DNA of 41,258 nt from Propionibacteriaceae bacterium UBA6238 (GTDB taxonomy: Bacteria > Actinomycetota > Actinomycetes > Propionibacteriales > Propionibacteriaceae): positions 1 to 41,258 of the forward strand of contig DJWE01000048.1 in assembly GCA_002441465.1 (NCBI GenBank), in the 5' to 3' direction. Of the stretch, positions 31,942 to 39,665 are shown piece by piece. The translations under genes and the position numbers were made by a program. The notes under the pieces are model-generated. The model searched no databases, was not told where the DNA came from, and saw only the letters and a program-made list of their open reading frames with translations. The first letter of the stretch is position 1, and the number at the start of each line of letters is the position of its first letter.

Positions 31942-32778
31942 TCAGCCTTTGACCGCGCCGGAGGTCATGCCGGCGACGATCTGGCGCTGGAAGAGGATGT
32001 ACATGACCAACATCGGAATGGTGATCACCAAGATGTTTGCGAACAGAAGGTTGTACGTCGTGCTCGCCTGAGACATGTAGTTGAACAAGGTCAGCTGGAC
32101 GGTGGCGTTCTGATTCCCGGGAAGGAAGTACAGCGGGTTCTGGAAATCGTTGAATACGAAGATCGACTGCACCACCACGATCGTCACGATCACCGACTTC
32201 AGCAGGGGGAAGATCACCCGGAAGAACAGGCGCAACGGTCCGGCGCCGTCCACGATCGCCGCCTCGTCGATCTCACGAGGGATGGTGGCGACGAACGCGC
32301 GCATGGTCAGCACCGTGAACGACAGCCCGAACGCGACCTCGACCAGGATCAAGCCCGGCAGGGTCCGGAACAGGTGAAGGCTCTGCATCACCCAGATGGT
32401 GGGCACGACCGCCGGTGGGATGATCAGCCCGGCCAGGACAAGGGTGTTGATCAGCGGGTTCAGCCTGCTCTTCCTTCGGTCCAGGACGTAAGCGATCATC
32501 GATCCGCACACCACCATCAACGCGACACTGCCAACGGTCAGGACGGTGGAGTTGATGAAGGCGATCACCAGCATGTAGTCGCGGGCTTGGAAGACGTCCA
32601 CGATGTTCTGCCACAGCTGGAAGTGGACCGGCCAGGAGAACTGCAGCATCGAGGCGTCATTGGCGTCCTTGGCCGCGGTCACGAAGATGAACGCGAACGG
32701 CACCAGGAACAGCGCCGTCGTGAGCAGGATCCCAACCAGGCCGACCAGCCAGCGGGTCGGAGTGCGGATGGCGTTCAC
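31942..32778 (-). CDS. Carbohydrate ABC transporter permease (MalG-type)
   Basis: The 278-aa protein has six transmembrane helices and the EAA motif region EIDEAAIVDGAGPLRLFFRV, which docks to the shared ATPase. This is the CUT1 MalG/UgpE type. The GTG start at 32778 is inferred from the four-base overlap with the preceding permease gene and from homology beginning MNAIRTPTRWL. No ATPase gene is in the operon, so an MsiK-like ATPase from elsewhere is expected, as is common in Actinobacteria. Confidence 0.93.
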   Translation of the reverse strand: MNAIRTPTRWLVGLVGILLTTALFLVPFAFIFVTAAKDANDASMLQFSWPVHFQLWQNIVDVFQARDYMLVIAFINSTVLTVGSVALMVVCGSMIAYVLDRRKSRLNPLINTLVLAGLIIPPAVVPTIWVMQSLHLFRTLPGLILVEVAFGLSFTVLTMRAFVATIPREIDEAAIVDGAGPLRLFFRVIFPLLKSVIVTIVVVQSIFVFNDFQNPLYFLPGNQNATVQLTLFNYMSQASTTYNLLFANILVITIPMLVMYILFQRQIVAGMTSGAVKG

Positions 32779-33704
32779 AGCACCGTCTCCTTCGAGTTCA
32801 ACCAGCGGCTGAGCGGGTAGATGATCGCCGTCACGACGATGAACAAGATCACGTTGCCCGCGGTGGACAAGCCGTAGAAGCCCGCCTGGTACTGCTTGTA
32901 GATCACCGAAGCGATCACGTCCGAGGCGAAGCCCGGCCCACCCTGAGTAGTCGTCCAGATCAGGTCGAAGGACCGCAGGCCACCGATCAGCGACAAGATG
33001 ATCACCGTCGAAGTGGCCGGGAAACTCAACGGCAGGATGATGTTGCGGAAGACCTGCCAGGAACTCGCGCCGTCCACCCGAGCCGCCTCGAAGTACTCGT
33101 TCGGGATCGCCGCGATCCCGGCGATGTAGATCAAGGTGGCCAGCCCGATCCCCTTCCACACATCGATCCCCACGACGCTGAGCAGGGCGATGTTCGGATC
33201 CGTGAGCCAACCCGGACCGTCGTGCCCGGTGATCGCGGTGATCAGTTGGTTCACCACGCCGTTGAACGGATCCAGCAGCACCTGGAAGGTCAGGCCCACC
33301 CCGACCGCCGAGACCAGCACGGGGAAGAAGGTGACCGAGCGAAGGTAGCCTCGGGCAATGATCGGCGCGCTCAGCACCACGGCCAGCATCATGCCCAGCA
33401 CGACCTTCAGCCCCGATGTCAGGAACCCGTAGACCAGGGTGTTCCTCAGCGAACCGATCAGGCCCGGCTCGGAGAAGAACAGCACGAAGTTGTCGAACCC
33501 GATGAACGTCGACTTGAACAACGTCCAGCGAGTGAAGGCGAAGTAGAAGCTGAACACGGTCGGCACGATGAACAAGACGAGGTAGATGATCCCGCCGGGC
33601 AGGTGGAACCACAGAGGATAGGTCTTGTCCACGTGTTCGGCGGACGCGCGCGGCGCGCGCTTCAGCGAGACCTGCTCGCCACTGCGGATGGTGGTGTAGC
33701 TCAT
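32775..33704 (-). CDS. Carbohydrate ABC transporter permease (MalF-type)
   Basis: The 309-aa protein has six membrane helices: YLVLFIVPTVFSFYFAFTRW near the start, then the EAA loop EYFEAARVDGASSWQVFRNI. It is the CUT1 UgpA/MalF partner of the next gene, with which it overlaps by four bases (GTGA). The ATG at 33704 begins MSYTTIRSG, a cytoplasmic N-terminus. Together they transport the sugar delivered by the adjacent binding protein. Confidence 0.93.
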   Translation of the reverse strand: MSYTTIRSGEQVSLKRAPRASAEHVDKTYPLWFHLPGGIIYLVLFIVPTVFSFYFAFTRWTLFKSTFIGFDNFVLFFSEPGLIGSLRNTLVYGFLTSGLKVVLGMMLAVVLSAPIIARGYLRSVTFFPVLVSAVGVGLTFQVLLDPFNGVVNQLITAITGHDGPGWLTDPNIALLSVVGIDVWKGIGLATLIYIAGIAAIPNEYFEAARVDGASSWQVFRNIILPLSFPATSTVIILSLIGGLRSFDLIWTTTQGGPGFASDVIASVIYKQYQAGFYGLSTAGNVILFIVVTAIIYPLSRWLNSKETVL

Positions 33705-33763
33705 GGTGAAGCGATCCTGTGCTCGGGTCAGAGAGTGTCCTGACGAGGAATCTTGAATGCACC

Positions 33764-33894
33764 GCGTGGTGGGGGCATCAATCGCCGACCCACCACGCAG
33801 GCGTCCGGGACTCGCGACCTCGGGGCGGCATCGGCCCCGGAGAGCGAGTAAGTTCAGCGTGGGGAGTGGGGGCCGGCCACTATCCGGCCCCCAC
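33764..33894 (-). terminator. Two hairpins between the binding-protein and permease genes
   Basis: GTGGGGGCCGG (33866-33876) pairs perfectly with CCGGCCCCCAC (33884-33894) just after the binding-protein stop. A second, weaker stem pairs GCGTGGTGGG (33764-33773) with CCCACCACGC (33789-33798). They lie in a 202-bp gap inside the operon. Such stems commonly act as partial terminators or RNA-stabilising ends so that the binding protein is made in excess of the permease. Confidence 0.6.
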
Positions 33895-33906
33895 GAACCA
33901 CACCGG

Positions 33907-35247
33907 TCACCAGCCCTCGAGTCCGAGCTGCTGGGCCTGCTTCTTCACGTCCTCGTCGTAGCGCTTCGCGCCATCGGCGGCCGATGTGATTTTGGAGCCC
34001 ACCTCGACAGTGATCTTCTCCAGGTTCGGGCCCTTCAACGGCGACACGAACTCCAGTGCAGGGCTGACATTGCCGTCGTCAAAGTACTTCTGCAGGTCCG
34101 TGACGGCGGCCGGCAGGCCGTCCGGAAGCGTGCAGCCCTTGATGGCGTACGGGCCGGACGGGGCCACCGCCTTGGTCTGGACGTCACAGGCCTCGGGAGT
34201 CGCGACGAACTCAAGGAACTTCTTCGCCGCAGCCTGCTTCTCAGCACTGGCACTGGTCGGGATGTAGAGGCCCCCGGGCGACCAGGAAGTCAGACCGTTG
34301 GTGGACGCATCGTCGCCCGGCTGGGCGAAGAAGCCGATGTCTTGGGCAGCGGTGTCGGACATCGCCGAGTAGGTGCCGACCACGAAGGTGAGCATCGGGT
34401 ACTGCGCCCCGGTCCCCTTGACCAGCTTCTGCAAGCCTTGAGAGTTCTTGGCCGAAGCGAAGTCCTTGTTCAGGTAGCCGGCCTTGGCGACGTCCTCGAG
34501 ACGCTGGAAGCCCTTCAGCGCCGGGTCCACGGCGTACTTCGCGGACGGATCGTTCGCGGTGTACTTCGTCGCCCATTCCGGATCGGCGGTGGACACGTTG
34601 TGGAAGTCGGCCAGCACGAACAGCTGGGAGGTCCAGGTGTCGCCGTAGGTCTGGATCACAGGATCGATCCCGGCGGCCTTGATCTTGGCGTTGTTCGCCA
34701 TGAACTCAGCCCAGGTCTTCGGCACCGAAAGGCCGAGCTTGGCGAAGACCTTCTTGTTGTAGAGGATGCCGCCGCCAGTCGCCTGCCCGAGCGGCACGCC
34801 ATAGATCTGGCCATCGGAGGTGACCGAGGTCTTGAACGAGTCATCGACGTTGGCCATGAAGGACTCGTCGGTGAGCGGGACAATGTTCTTCGCCGGATCC
34901 AGTGCCGCGAGCAGCGAACCCGAGTTGTACTGGAACACCTCATCCATGTCGCCGGTCGACAGCCGGGTCTTGACGATGTTGTCCCCGTCCGTGCCCTGGG
35001 GACGGCTCTCCAGTTTCACCGTGACTCCGGTGTCCTTGGCGTTGAAGGCGTCAATCACGGCCTGCAACGGTTTGGTGGTCTGGTCGGAGTTGTCGGCGAG
35101 CACGGTGATGGTCACCGCGGTCGCGCCGGACGCCGAACCAGAACTGGCGTTACTGCCCAGCGACCCCGGCGTGCACGCCGTCAGCGCGAGTGCGCCGGCC
35201 CCCAAGCTTGCGATCAGAGCCAATCGACCCTGTTTTCGGAATGACAC
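33907..35247 (-). CDS. Extracellular sugar-binding lipoprotein (ABC, CUT1 type)
   Basis: The 446-aa protein has a lipoprotein signal with lipobox LTAC at residue 25 and a Ser/Gly/Ala linker. The body matches SBP family 1: VTITVLADNSDQTTKPLQAV, DMDEVFQYNSGSLLAALDPA, YGVPLGQATGGGILYNKKVF and TWAEFMANNAKIKAAGI. GTG 35247 is chosen because AGGAGG lies 9 nt upstream and gives a proper basic n-region (MSFRKQGRLA). It is the first structural gene after lacI and feeds the two permeases. The ligand is probably a rhamnosylated glycoside, judged from GH78 in the operon. Confidence 0.93.
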   Translation of the reverse strand: MSFRKQGRLALIASLGAGALALTACTPGSLGSNASSGSASGATAVTITVLADNSDQTTKPLQAVIDAFNAKDTGVTVKLESRPQGTDGDNIVKTRLSTGDMDEVFQYNSGSLLAALDPAKNIVPLTDESFMANVDDSFKTSVTSDGQIYGVPLGQATGGGILYNKKVFAKLGLSVPKTWAEFMANNAKIKAAGIDPVIQTYGDTWTSQLFVLADFHNVSTADPEWATKYTANDPSAKYAVDPALKGFQRLEDVAKAGYLNKDFASAKNSQGLQKLVKGTGAQYPMLTFVVGTYSAMSDTAAQDIGFFAQPGDDASTNGLTSWSPGGLYIPTSASAEKQAAAKKFLEFVATPEACDVQTKAVAPSGPYAIKGCTLPDGLPAAVTDLQKYFDDGNVSPALEFVSPLKGPNLEKITVEVGSKITSAADGAKRYDEDVKKQAQQLGLEGW

Positions 35248-35313
35248 TTCTTTGTACCTCCTGGTTGTGGCTGCCACACCTGGTGACGGGCCGGTTGGGT
35301 TACTCGATGGGGT

Positions 35314-36390
35314 TCACGGAGTGCGCCTCCGCCGCTCGTGCGCGCGGTGCTCCGGTGCCGCGCTGCTACCCCGCGCCATCATCTTGGGCGCGACGACTTC
35401 GTGGACCGATTGGGCGCGACCGGCGATCCGCTCCAACAGCAGACGCACCGCGATCGCGCCCATCCGAGTGCCGGACTGGTTGACGCTGGTCAGCGACATC
35501 CGCGGGTGTTCGGCGATGTCGGTGTCGTCGTAACCGACCACAGACGCCTGCCCTGCGCTCAGGCCGAGTTCGGCGACCGCCCGGAGAACGCCGAGCGCAA
35601 GCTCGTCGTGAGCAGCGAAGATGGCTACCGGTTCGTCCGCTCGATCGAGGAGCTCGAAGACCGCTGCGTAGGCCTGACTCTCGCCGCCGTCCCGGCCGCG
35701 CGCGTCGTCAGGGTCGACCCGAAGAAACTCCGGCTCCAAGCCCAGTTCTCGCATCACCCGCTCATACCCCAGCGCGCGAACGCCGTGCGGTGTGGACGAA
35801 GTCGCGTCCGGGACGCCCTCGGCGAGCGTGAGGTGAACGATCCGGCGGTGGCCCAGATCGTAGAGGTGGCGAACCGCGAGCGCCGCACCGGCGATGTCGT
35901 CGGCCACCAAGGTGTCGTAGTGGACCGACGCGTGGTGGCGTCCGATCATCACCAGCGGGGTAGTCCGGCCAAGTTCCTCCAGCCACTCCTGCGGCACCCG
36001 GGACGAGATCGCGACGATGCCGTCGACCTGGCGGTCGGCGAGAACCTCAATGGCCTGCGGTCCCTGATCGTGATCCGGCCCGGCCGGGGCGATGATCAGC
36101 TGGTAGCGGCTCTCGGCGAGCGCCGTCATCGCTCCGGTGATGATCTTCGGAAAGAAATGGTTGTGGATGCTGGGAATCTCGAAGCCCAGGGTGTACGACG
36201 ATCCGCGCATCGCGCGGGCTGACGCCCGAGGTCGGTAACCCAGTTCCGCGATCGACGCGGTCACCCTGACCCGCATCTCGTCGCTGACACCGTACGCGTC
36301 GCGGATCACCTTGGACACAGCGGCGCGGGACACTCCGGCATGCTGCGCGACGTCCTCGATCGTTACCGAGCGCCTGGCCTGAGTCGTCAC
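35314..36390 (-). CDS. LacI-family regulator of the rhamnoside operon
   Basis: The 358-aa repressor has the HTH RSVTIEDVAQHAGVSRAAVS and hinge GYRPRASARAMRG. The effector domain has YTLGFEIPSIHNHFFPKI, LYDLGHRRIVHLTLAEG and ASVVGYDDTDIAEHPRMSLT. The GTG at 36390 is chosen because GAGGAGGAG sits about 6 nt upstream and homology starts there. The binding-protein gene follows 66 bp later on the same strand, so regulator, transporter and hydrolases can share one promoter, which carries two matching palindromes. Confidence 0.93.
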   Translation of the reverse strand: MTTQARRSVTIEDVAQHAGVSRAAVSKVIRDAYGVSDEMRVRVTASIAELGYRPRASARAMRGSSYTLGFEIPSIHNHFFPKIITGAMTALAESRYQLIIAPAGPDHDQGPQAIEVLADRQVDGIVAISSRVPQEWLEELGRTTPLVMIGRHHASVHYDTLVADDIAGAALAVRHLYDLGHRRIVHLTLAEGVPDATSSTPHGVRALGYERVMRELGLEPEFLRVDPDDARGRDGGESQAYAAVFELLDRADEPVAIFAAHDELALGVLRAVAELGLSAGQASVVGYDDTDIAEHPRMSLTSVNQSGTRMGAIAVRLLLERIAGRAQSVHEVVAPKMMARGSSAAPEHRAHERRRRTP

Positions 36391-36412
36391 CGCTCTCCTC
36401 CTCGAGAGTTGT

Positions 36413-36471
36413 GTAGATCGCTCTACGTCCATCGGAAAGTTAATCTACGCAACCTGTAGAGCGATCTACAA
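36413..36471 (-). promoter_or_regulatory. Promoter with two LacI operators upstream of the rhamnoside operon
   Basis: On the minus strand, -35 TTGTAG (36466-36471) and -10 TAGATT (36442-36447) are 18 bp apart. GTAGAGCGATCTAC (36456-36469) overlaps the -35 box and spacer. GTAGATCGCTCTAC (36413-36426) lies just downstream of the expected start. The two are reverse complements of each other, each with GTAGA/TCTAC arms and a CG-containing centre typical of LacI operators. Centres are 43 bp apart, about four helical turns. Confidence 0.75.
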
Positions 36472-36585
36472 GACCGTGAGCCACCTCTCTTAGTAACGAT
36501 TCAATAACGCCCGGCGCGCAGCGGCTGACACTGGGCGGACCACACGGGCGTCACACCGCCGGGCGCGTGCTCGCGATACTGCGCC

Positions 36586-37065
36586 CTATCGGTTCGCCGG
36601 AGGCGGAGTCGTGGCCTCGGCCGCGCCCTGCAGGGACTGCGTCATCTGCCGCAAAGCCCGAAGGATGGCTGCTTGCTCAGTCGCAGGAATGCCTGCGAGC
36701 ATTCGGTTCTCGACCGCTCGAATCGCCGCGGACGCCTTCTCGAGCCTGCGCCGCCCGCGAGGGGTGAGGCGCGTCGGAAGCGCTCTGCCGACAGGAGCGG
36801 CATCGGGCCTGGTGACGTAGCCGTCTCGCTCCAGCGCTTGGAGGAGCACGTTCATCGCTTGGCGCGTGACGAAGGTGCCACGAGCAAGCGCGGAGTTCGA
36901 CAGGCCCGGTCGCTGGGCGAGAAGTTCCAGACAGGAGTAGTGGGTCACCGTCATGCCGAGCGGACGCAGAACCTCCTCCATTGCGGTCCGCAGGGCGCTG
37001 GAGGCCTCCTTGAGCGCATACCCCACCGAGACCTCCAGGTTAATACCGACCTCGCCTTGACTCAT
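36586..37065 (-). CDS. MarR-family transcriptional regulator
   Basis: The 159-aa winged-helix protein has EVLRPLGMTVTHYSCLELLA, GLSNSALARGTFVTRQAMNV as the HTH, and a wing ending VGRALPTRLTPRGRRRLEKA. It is divergent from a VOC-family gene with two palindromes in the 62-bp gap, so it probably represses both. The ATG at 37065 begins MSQGEVGINLEV. Confidence 0.9.
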   Translation of the reverse strand: MSQGEVGINLEVSVGYALKEASSALRTAMEEVLRPLGMTVTHYSCLELLAQRPGLSNSALARGTFVTRQAMNVLLQALERDGYVTRPDAAPVGRALPTRLTPRGRRRLEKASAAIRAVENRMLAGIPATEQAAILRALRQMTQSLQGAAEATTPPPANR

Positions 37066-37109
37066 GTCAACAGTATGACATACCGTGATCCATGTCAGAA
37101 GATTGACAT
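37064..37109. promoter_or_regulatory. Two MarR operators between marR and the VOC gene
   Basis: ATGTCAACAGTATGACAT (37064-37081) and ATGTCAGAAGATTGACAT (37092-37109) are both perfect ATGTCA-N6-TGACAT dyads, with centres 28 bp apart. The first overlaps the MarR start codon, and the second ends 18 bp before the VOC ATG. The arrangement supports autoregulation and control of the VOC gene. Confidence 0.78.
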
Positions 37110-37127
37110 CAAATGAAGGAGTACAAC

Positions 37128-37496
37128 ATGCCTGCTACCGGTCCCGACTTCATCTCTCTGCAGACGCGTGACCTCGACGCTTCGCAGGCGTTCTACGAGA
37201 AATACCTCGGCTTGGTGCGCTCACCAGCCGGACCTCCGCACGCGGTCGTTTTCGACACGAAGCCGATCGCTTTCGCATTGCGCGACCTGATTCCCGGCAC
37301 CGACCTCGGCGCAGTACCCCAACCTGGCATCGGTGCGGCGATCTGGCTGCACGCCACAAATGTGCAGGAGATCCACGACACCCTCGTCGCCGACGGGCAC
37401 ACGATCGTATTGGCGCCGATCGACGGCCCGTTCGGACGGACCTTCACGTTCGCCGACCCCGACGGCTACCAGATCACCCTCCACGACCGTGTCTGA
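37128..37496 (+). CDS. VOC (glyoxalase/bleomycin-resistance) family protein
   Basis: The 122-aa protein has the paired beta-alpha-beta-beta-beta modules of VOC proteins: FISLQTRDLDASQAFYEKYL, the AIWLHATNVQEIHDTLVADG segment and the C-terminal RTFTFADPDGYQITLHD. The last has the family's FxDPDGY metal or ligand strand. The ATG at 37128 has GAAGGAG 6 nt upstream; an ATG five codons earlier overlaps that site. Function could be isomerase, dioxygenase or drug sequestration. It is controlled by the divergent MarR. Confidence 0.87.
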   Translation: MPATGPDFISLQTRDLDASQAFYEKYLGLVRSPAGPPHAVVFDTKPIAFALRDLIPGTDLGAVPQPGIGAAIWLHATNVQEIHDTLVADGHTIVLAPIDGPFGRTFTFADPDGYQITLHDRV

Positions 37497-37788
37497 CCCT
37501 CGCGTCCTCGTATTCGGTGCGACCGGTGCCCTCGGACGCCAGATGCTGGAGGGCCTCACTGCCCGCGACGTCCAGCCTCAGACCATTACGGCCGAACCAA
37601 CTATCGGTGGGTCGTTCGGGCAACCGTGGACGCTTGATTCACCCGATCGGGCAGTCGGGTCTCGTGAGTTGCGTCACGACGGCGGCATCCGGCCACGCTG
37701 TAGTGAACGTGTCAGCGCAGGATTTCGCGCGCAAACCCGAGGTAGCTGCTGCCTTGCCACTCCAGACGGCCTCCATCGCCGACGATGA
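37489..37788 (+). pseudogene. Truncated NAD(P)-binding Rossmann (NmrA-like) gene
   Basis: A GTG at 37489, overlapping the VOC stop, opens MSDPRVLVFGATGALGRQML, a clear Rossmann GATGALG start of an NmrA/SDR-type reductase. After about 27 residues the homology stops. The remaining frame to 37788 is low-complexity and overlaps the convergent DUF2500 gene. The overlap with the VOC gene suggests that the intact gene was once in the same operon. The break coincides with the start of the eroded region leading to the tRNA. Confidence 0.55.
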
Positions 37789-38032
37789 GCATGCCTGCCT
37801 CGGACGCCGGGACGGCGAGTTCGACGCGGTTGCCGTCTGGGAACTGGAACGTCACGTAGTAACGCTGGTCAACGGAGGCGCCACCCCCCGCGATCAGGGA
37901 GCGCTTGTTGACTGCCCGTGCCTCGGCCTGCATCCGCGAGACGGATCCGTAGGACCGTCGCCGGCGCAAAGCCACGATGATCGCCAGGACGGTCGGTACG
38001 CCGACCAGGACCACAACCGTGGCTACGGTCAT
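37712..38032 (-). CDS. DUF2500 family membrane-anchored protein
   Basis: The 106-aa protein has one N-terminal transmembrane helix (TVATVVVLVGVPTVLAIIVA) followed by a basic stretch. A small beta domain follows with RYYVTFQFPDGNRVELAVPA and GDGGRLEWQGSSYLGFAREI. This matches DUF2500, whose function is unknown. Its 3' end overlaps the dead frame of the Rossmann remnant. Confidence 0.78.
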   Translation of the reverse strand: MTVATVVVLVGVPTVLAIIVALRRRRSYGSVSRMQAEARAVNKRSLIAGGGASVDQRYYVTFQFPDGNRVELAVPASEAGMLIVGDGGRLEWQGSSYLGFAREILR

Positions 38033-38416
38033 CAGCAGGAGAACGCCTCATCCGCCCATGCCTGGCAGAGTACAGATCGCGTGACGACGCCGCTTGAAGA
38101 CGGCTCGGGCCGGCGAGGCGCGACGGCGTGGACGGTGGCGACCGGACAAGTCCGCATAGATCAGTGGTGACCGATCGAGCGTGACCGATTCAAGGCGACA
38201 TGGTCCGGCGTCGGTACCGGCGCGATCTCGACCACCAACTCGAAACCGCCCAGACCGGCATCCGCGAATGGCTACCCAAGATCACGCAGGCCACACCCGA
38301 CCTGACCAACGACGCCACCCTGCCCGTCCTCGCCGCCACCAACCACCCAGAATGCCCGGCCCCAGCCACGGCATCAGCATCTGACCGACACACCGCACCA
38401 CCGGAAGGACACAACC
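38033..38416. other. Eroded region upstream of the excisionase-like ORF
   Basis: No intact gene is supportable in these 384 bp. An open frame starting near 38200 (MVRRRYRRDLDHQLETAQTG) has a plausible helical start but then turns Pro/Ala/Thr-rich and runs out of frame with the next ORF. It may be a remnant of an integrated element. GGAAGGA at 38402-38408 is the ribosome-binding site of the next ORF. Confidence 0.4.
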
Positions 38417-38599
38417 ATGACCCTCTCGCCCACCCCCACCCCGTGGAACCACCCCAGCCCCGAGTGGGTCTCGCTCCAGCAGGCGGCCCTCATGCACGGA
38501 GTCCGCGTCGACACCCTGAGGCGCCGAATCGCCCACGGCCACCTGCCGGCGTCCCGCTTCGGCGGCCGCCTCATCCGGGTATCACCGCATTTATCCTAA
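38417..38599 (+). CDS. Small excisionase/MerR-like DNA-binding protein (possibly truncated)
   Basis: The 60-aa product has WVSLQQAALMHGVRVDTLRR then RIAHGHLPASRFGGRLIRVS, the pattern of an excisionase-type winged HTH (a Q-A-A helix, recognition helix, wing with RxGGRLIRV). Full-length relatives usually have 5-15 more residues, so the end, at an AT-rich junction, may be a truncation. The ATG at 38417 follows GGAAGGA. It lies 20 bp from the 3' end of a tRNA gene, where integrative elements commonly insert. Confidence 0.6.
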   Translation: MTLSPTPTPWNHPSPEWVSLQQAALMHGVRVDTLRRRIAHGHLPASRFGGRLIRVSPHLS

Positions 38600-38618
38600 T
38601 CAAATGACACTTTTCGCG

Positions 38619-38692
38619 TGCCCCCAATGGGATTCGAACCCATACTGTGGCGGGTTTAAGCCGCCTGCCTCTGCCGGTTGGGCCATGGGGGC
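38619..38692 (-). tRNA. tRNA with UAA (Leu) anticodon and short variable loop
   Basis: The 74-nt gene has a 7-bp acceptor stem (GCCCCCA with TGGGGGC), an anticodon stem GGCGG/CCGCC with loop CTTAAAC (anticodon TAA), a 5-nt variable loop ACAGT, and a T-arm ATGGG-TTCGAAT-CCCAT. A73 is encoded but CCA is not. UAA reads leucine UUA codons, but leucine tRNAs normally have a long variable arm, so the identity is unusual. It lies after ppx; its 3' end faces the eroded region. Confidence 0.85.
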
Positions 38693-38750
38693 CTGGGCGC
38701 GATTCTAGGGCGGGCGGCGCGGATCTCTATCACCACCCGGCTGGCTCGGG

Positions 38751-39665
38751 TCAGCCGATCAGGCCGAGCACGATTCCGTCGAGAATGTCCGCCTCGCTGA
38801 CCAGCAGCGGTCCGGACACCCGTTGCGCGACAGTGGCACAGATCAGCGCACCGGCGCAGATCACGTCCGCCCGCCCGGGCACCATCGTGGGCAGGGCCGT
38901 GACCTCCTCCACCGGCAGGCCGAGCAGGCGCTCAGTCAACGTCGTGAGTTCCGTCCCGGACAGCACCGAGCCGTGCACGAGCGCTCGGTCATAGCTCTGC
39001 TGTCCTTGGGCGAGGGCAGACAAGCTGGTCGCCGTTCCGCCAACGCCCACCCAGGACGACACGGCACCGAAGTCGATCCCGGTCGTATCCAGCAGGGCGT
39101 CGACGTGACCACGAGCCGCCGCGACCTCGTCCGGCAGCGGCGGATCGGAGCGCAGCAGCCGCTCCCGAAGCCGCACCGATCCCACATCGAGCGAGATCGC
39201 ATGCGCGGGCACGCCGTCGCGGCCGACCACGAGCTCGGTGGAGCCGCCGCCGATGTCCATCACCAGGACGGGCTGAGCCAGGTCAGGCAGTGCCCCCACC
39301 GCTCCCGCGAAGGACAGACGGGCCTCCTCCGCACCCGCGATGACCTCGGCGTCCACCCCCAGCCGAGCCCGAACACCGGCGAAGAACTCCGCGGAGTTGG
39401 CCGCGTCCCTGGCGGCGGACGTGGCCACCACCCTCCGATGCCGGACGCCGAGATCGTCCAGTTCGGCCCCGAAATCGGCCAGGGCGACCAGGGTGCGGGC
39501 CAGCGCGTCGGGGTGGAACCGGCCGGTGGCGTCCACACCTTGACCCAGTCGGGTCAGGTGGAGTCTCCGGTCACGCTCGACCAGGCGTCCATCGATGAGT
39601 CGGCAGACGAGCAACCGGACCGAGTTCGTGCCGCAGTCGACGGCGGCGTACAGGTCTTCAGGCAT
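38751..39665 (-). CDS. ppx: Ppx/GppA family exopolyphosphatase (Ppx2-type)
   Basis: The 304-aa protein belongs to the ASKHA phosphatase superfamily. It starts AAVDCGTNSVRLLVCRLIDG (phosphate-1), has VMDIGGGSTELVVG (phosphate-2) and VGVGGTATSLSALAQG. It lacks the C-terminal HD-type extension of long Ppx, as in the short actinobacterial Ppx2. The role is hydrolysis of polyphosphate or pppGpp. The ATG at 39665 overlaps the DUF501 stop by 8 bp, continuing the eno-ftsB-DUF501-ppx cluster. Confidence 0.92.
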   Translation of the reverse strand: MPEDLYAAVDCGTNSVRLLVCRLIDGRLVERDRRLHLTRLGQGVDATGRFHPDALARTLVALADFGAELDDLGVRHRRVVATSAARDAANSAEFFAGVRARLGVDAEVIAGAEEARLSFAGAVGALPDLAQPVLVMDIGGGSTELVVGRDGVPAHAISLDVGSVRLRERLLRSDPPLPDEVAAARGHVDALLDTTGIDFGAVSSWVGVGGTATSLSALAQGQQSYDRALVHGSVLSGTELTTLTERLLGLPVEEVTALPTMVPGRADVICAGALICATVAQRVSGPLLVSEADILDGIVLGLIG

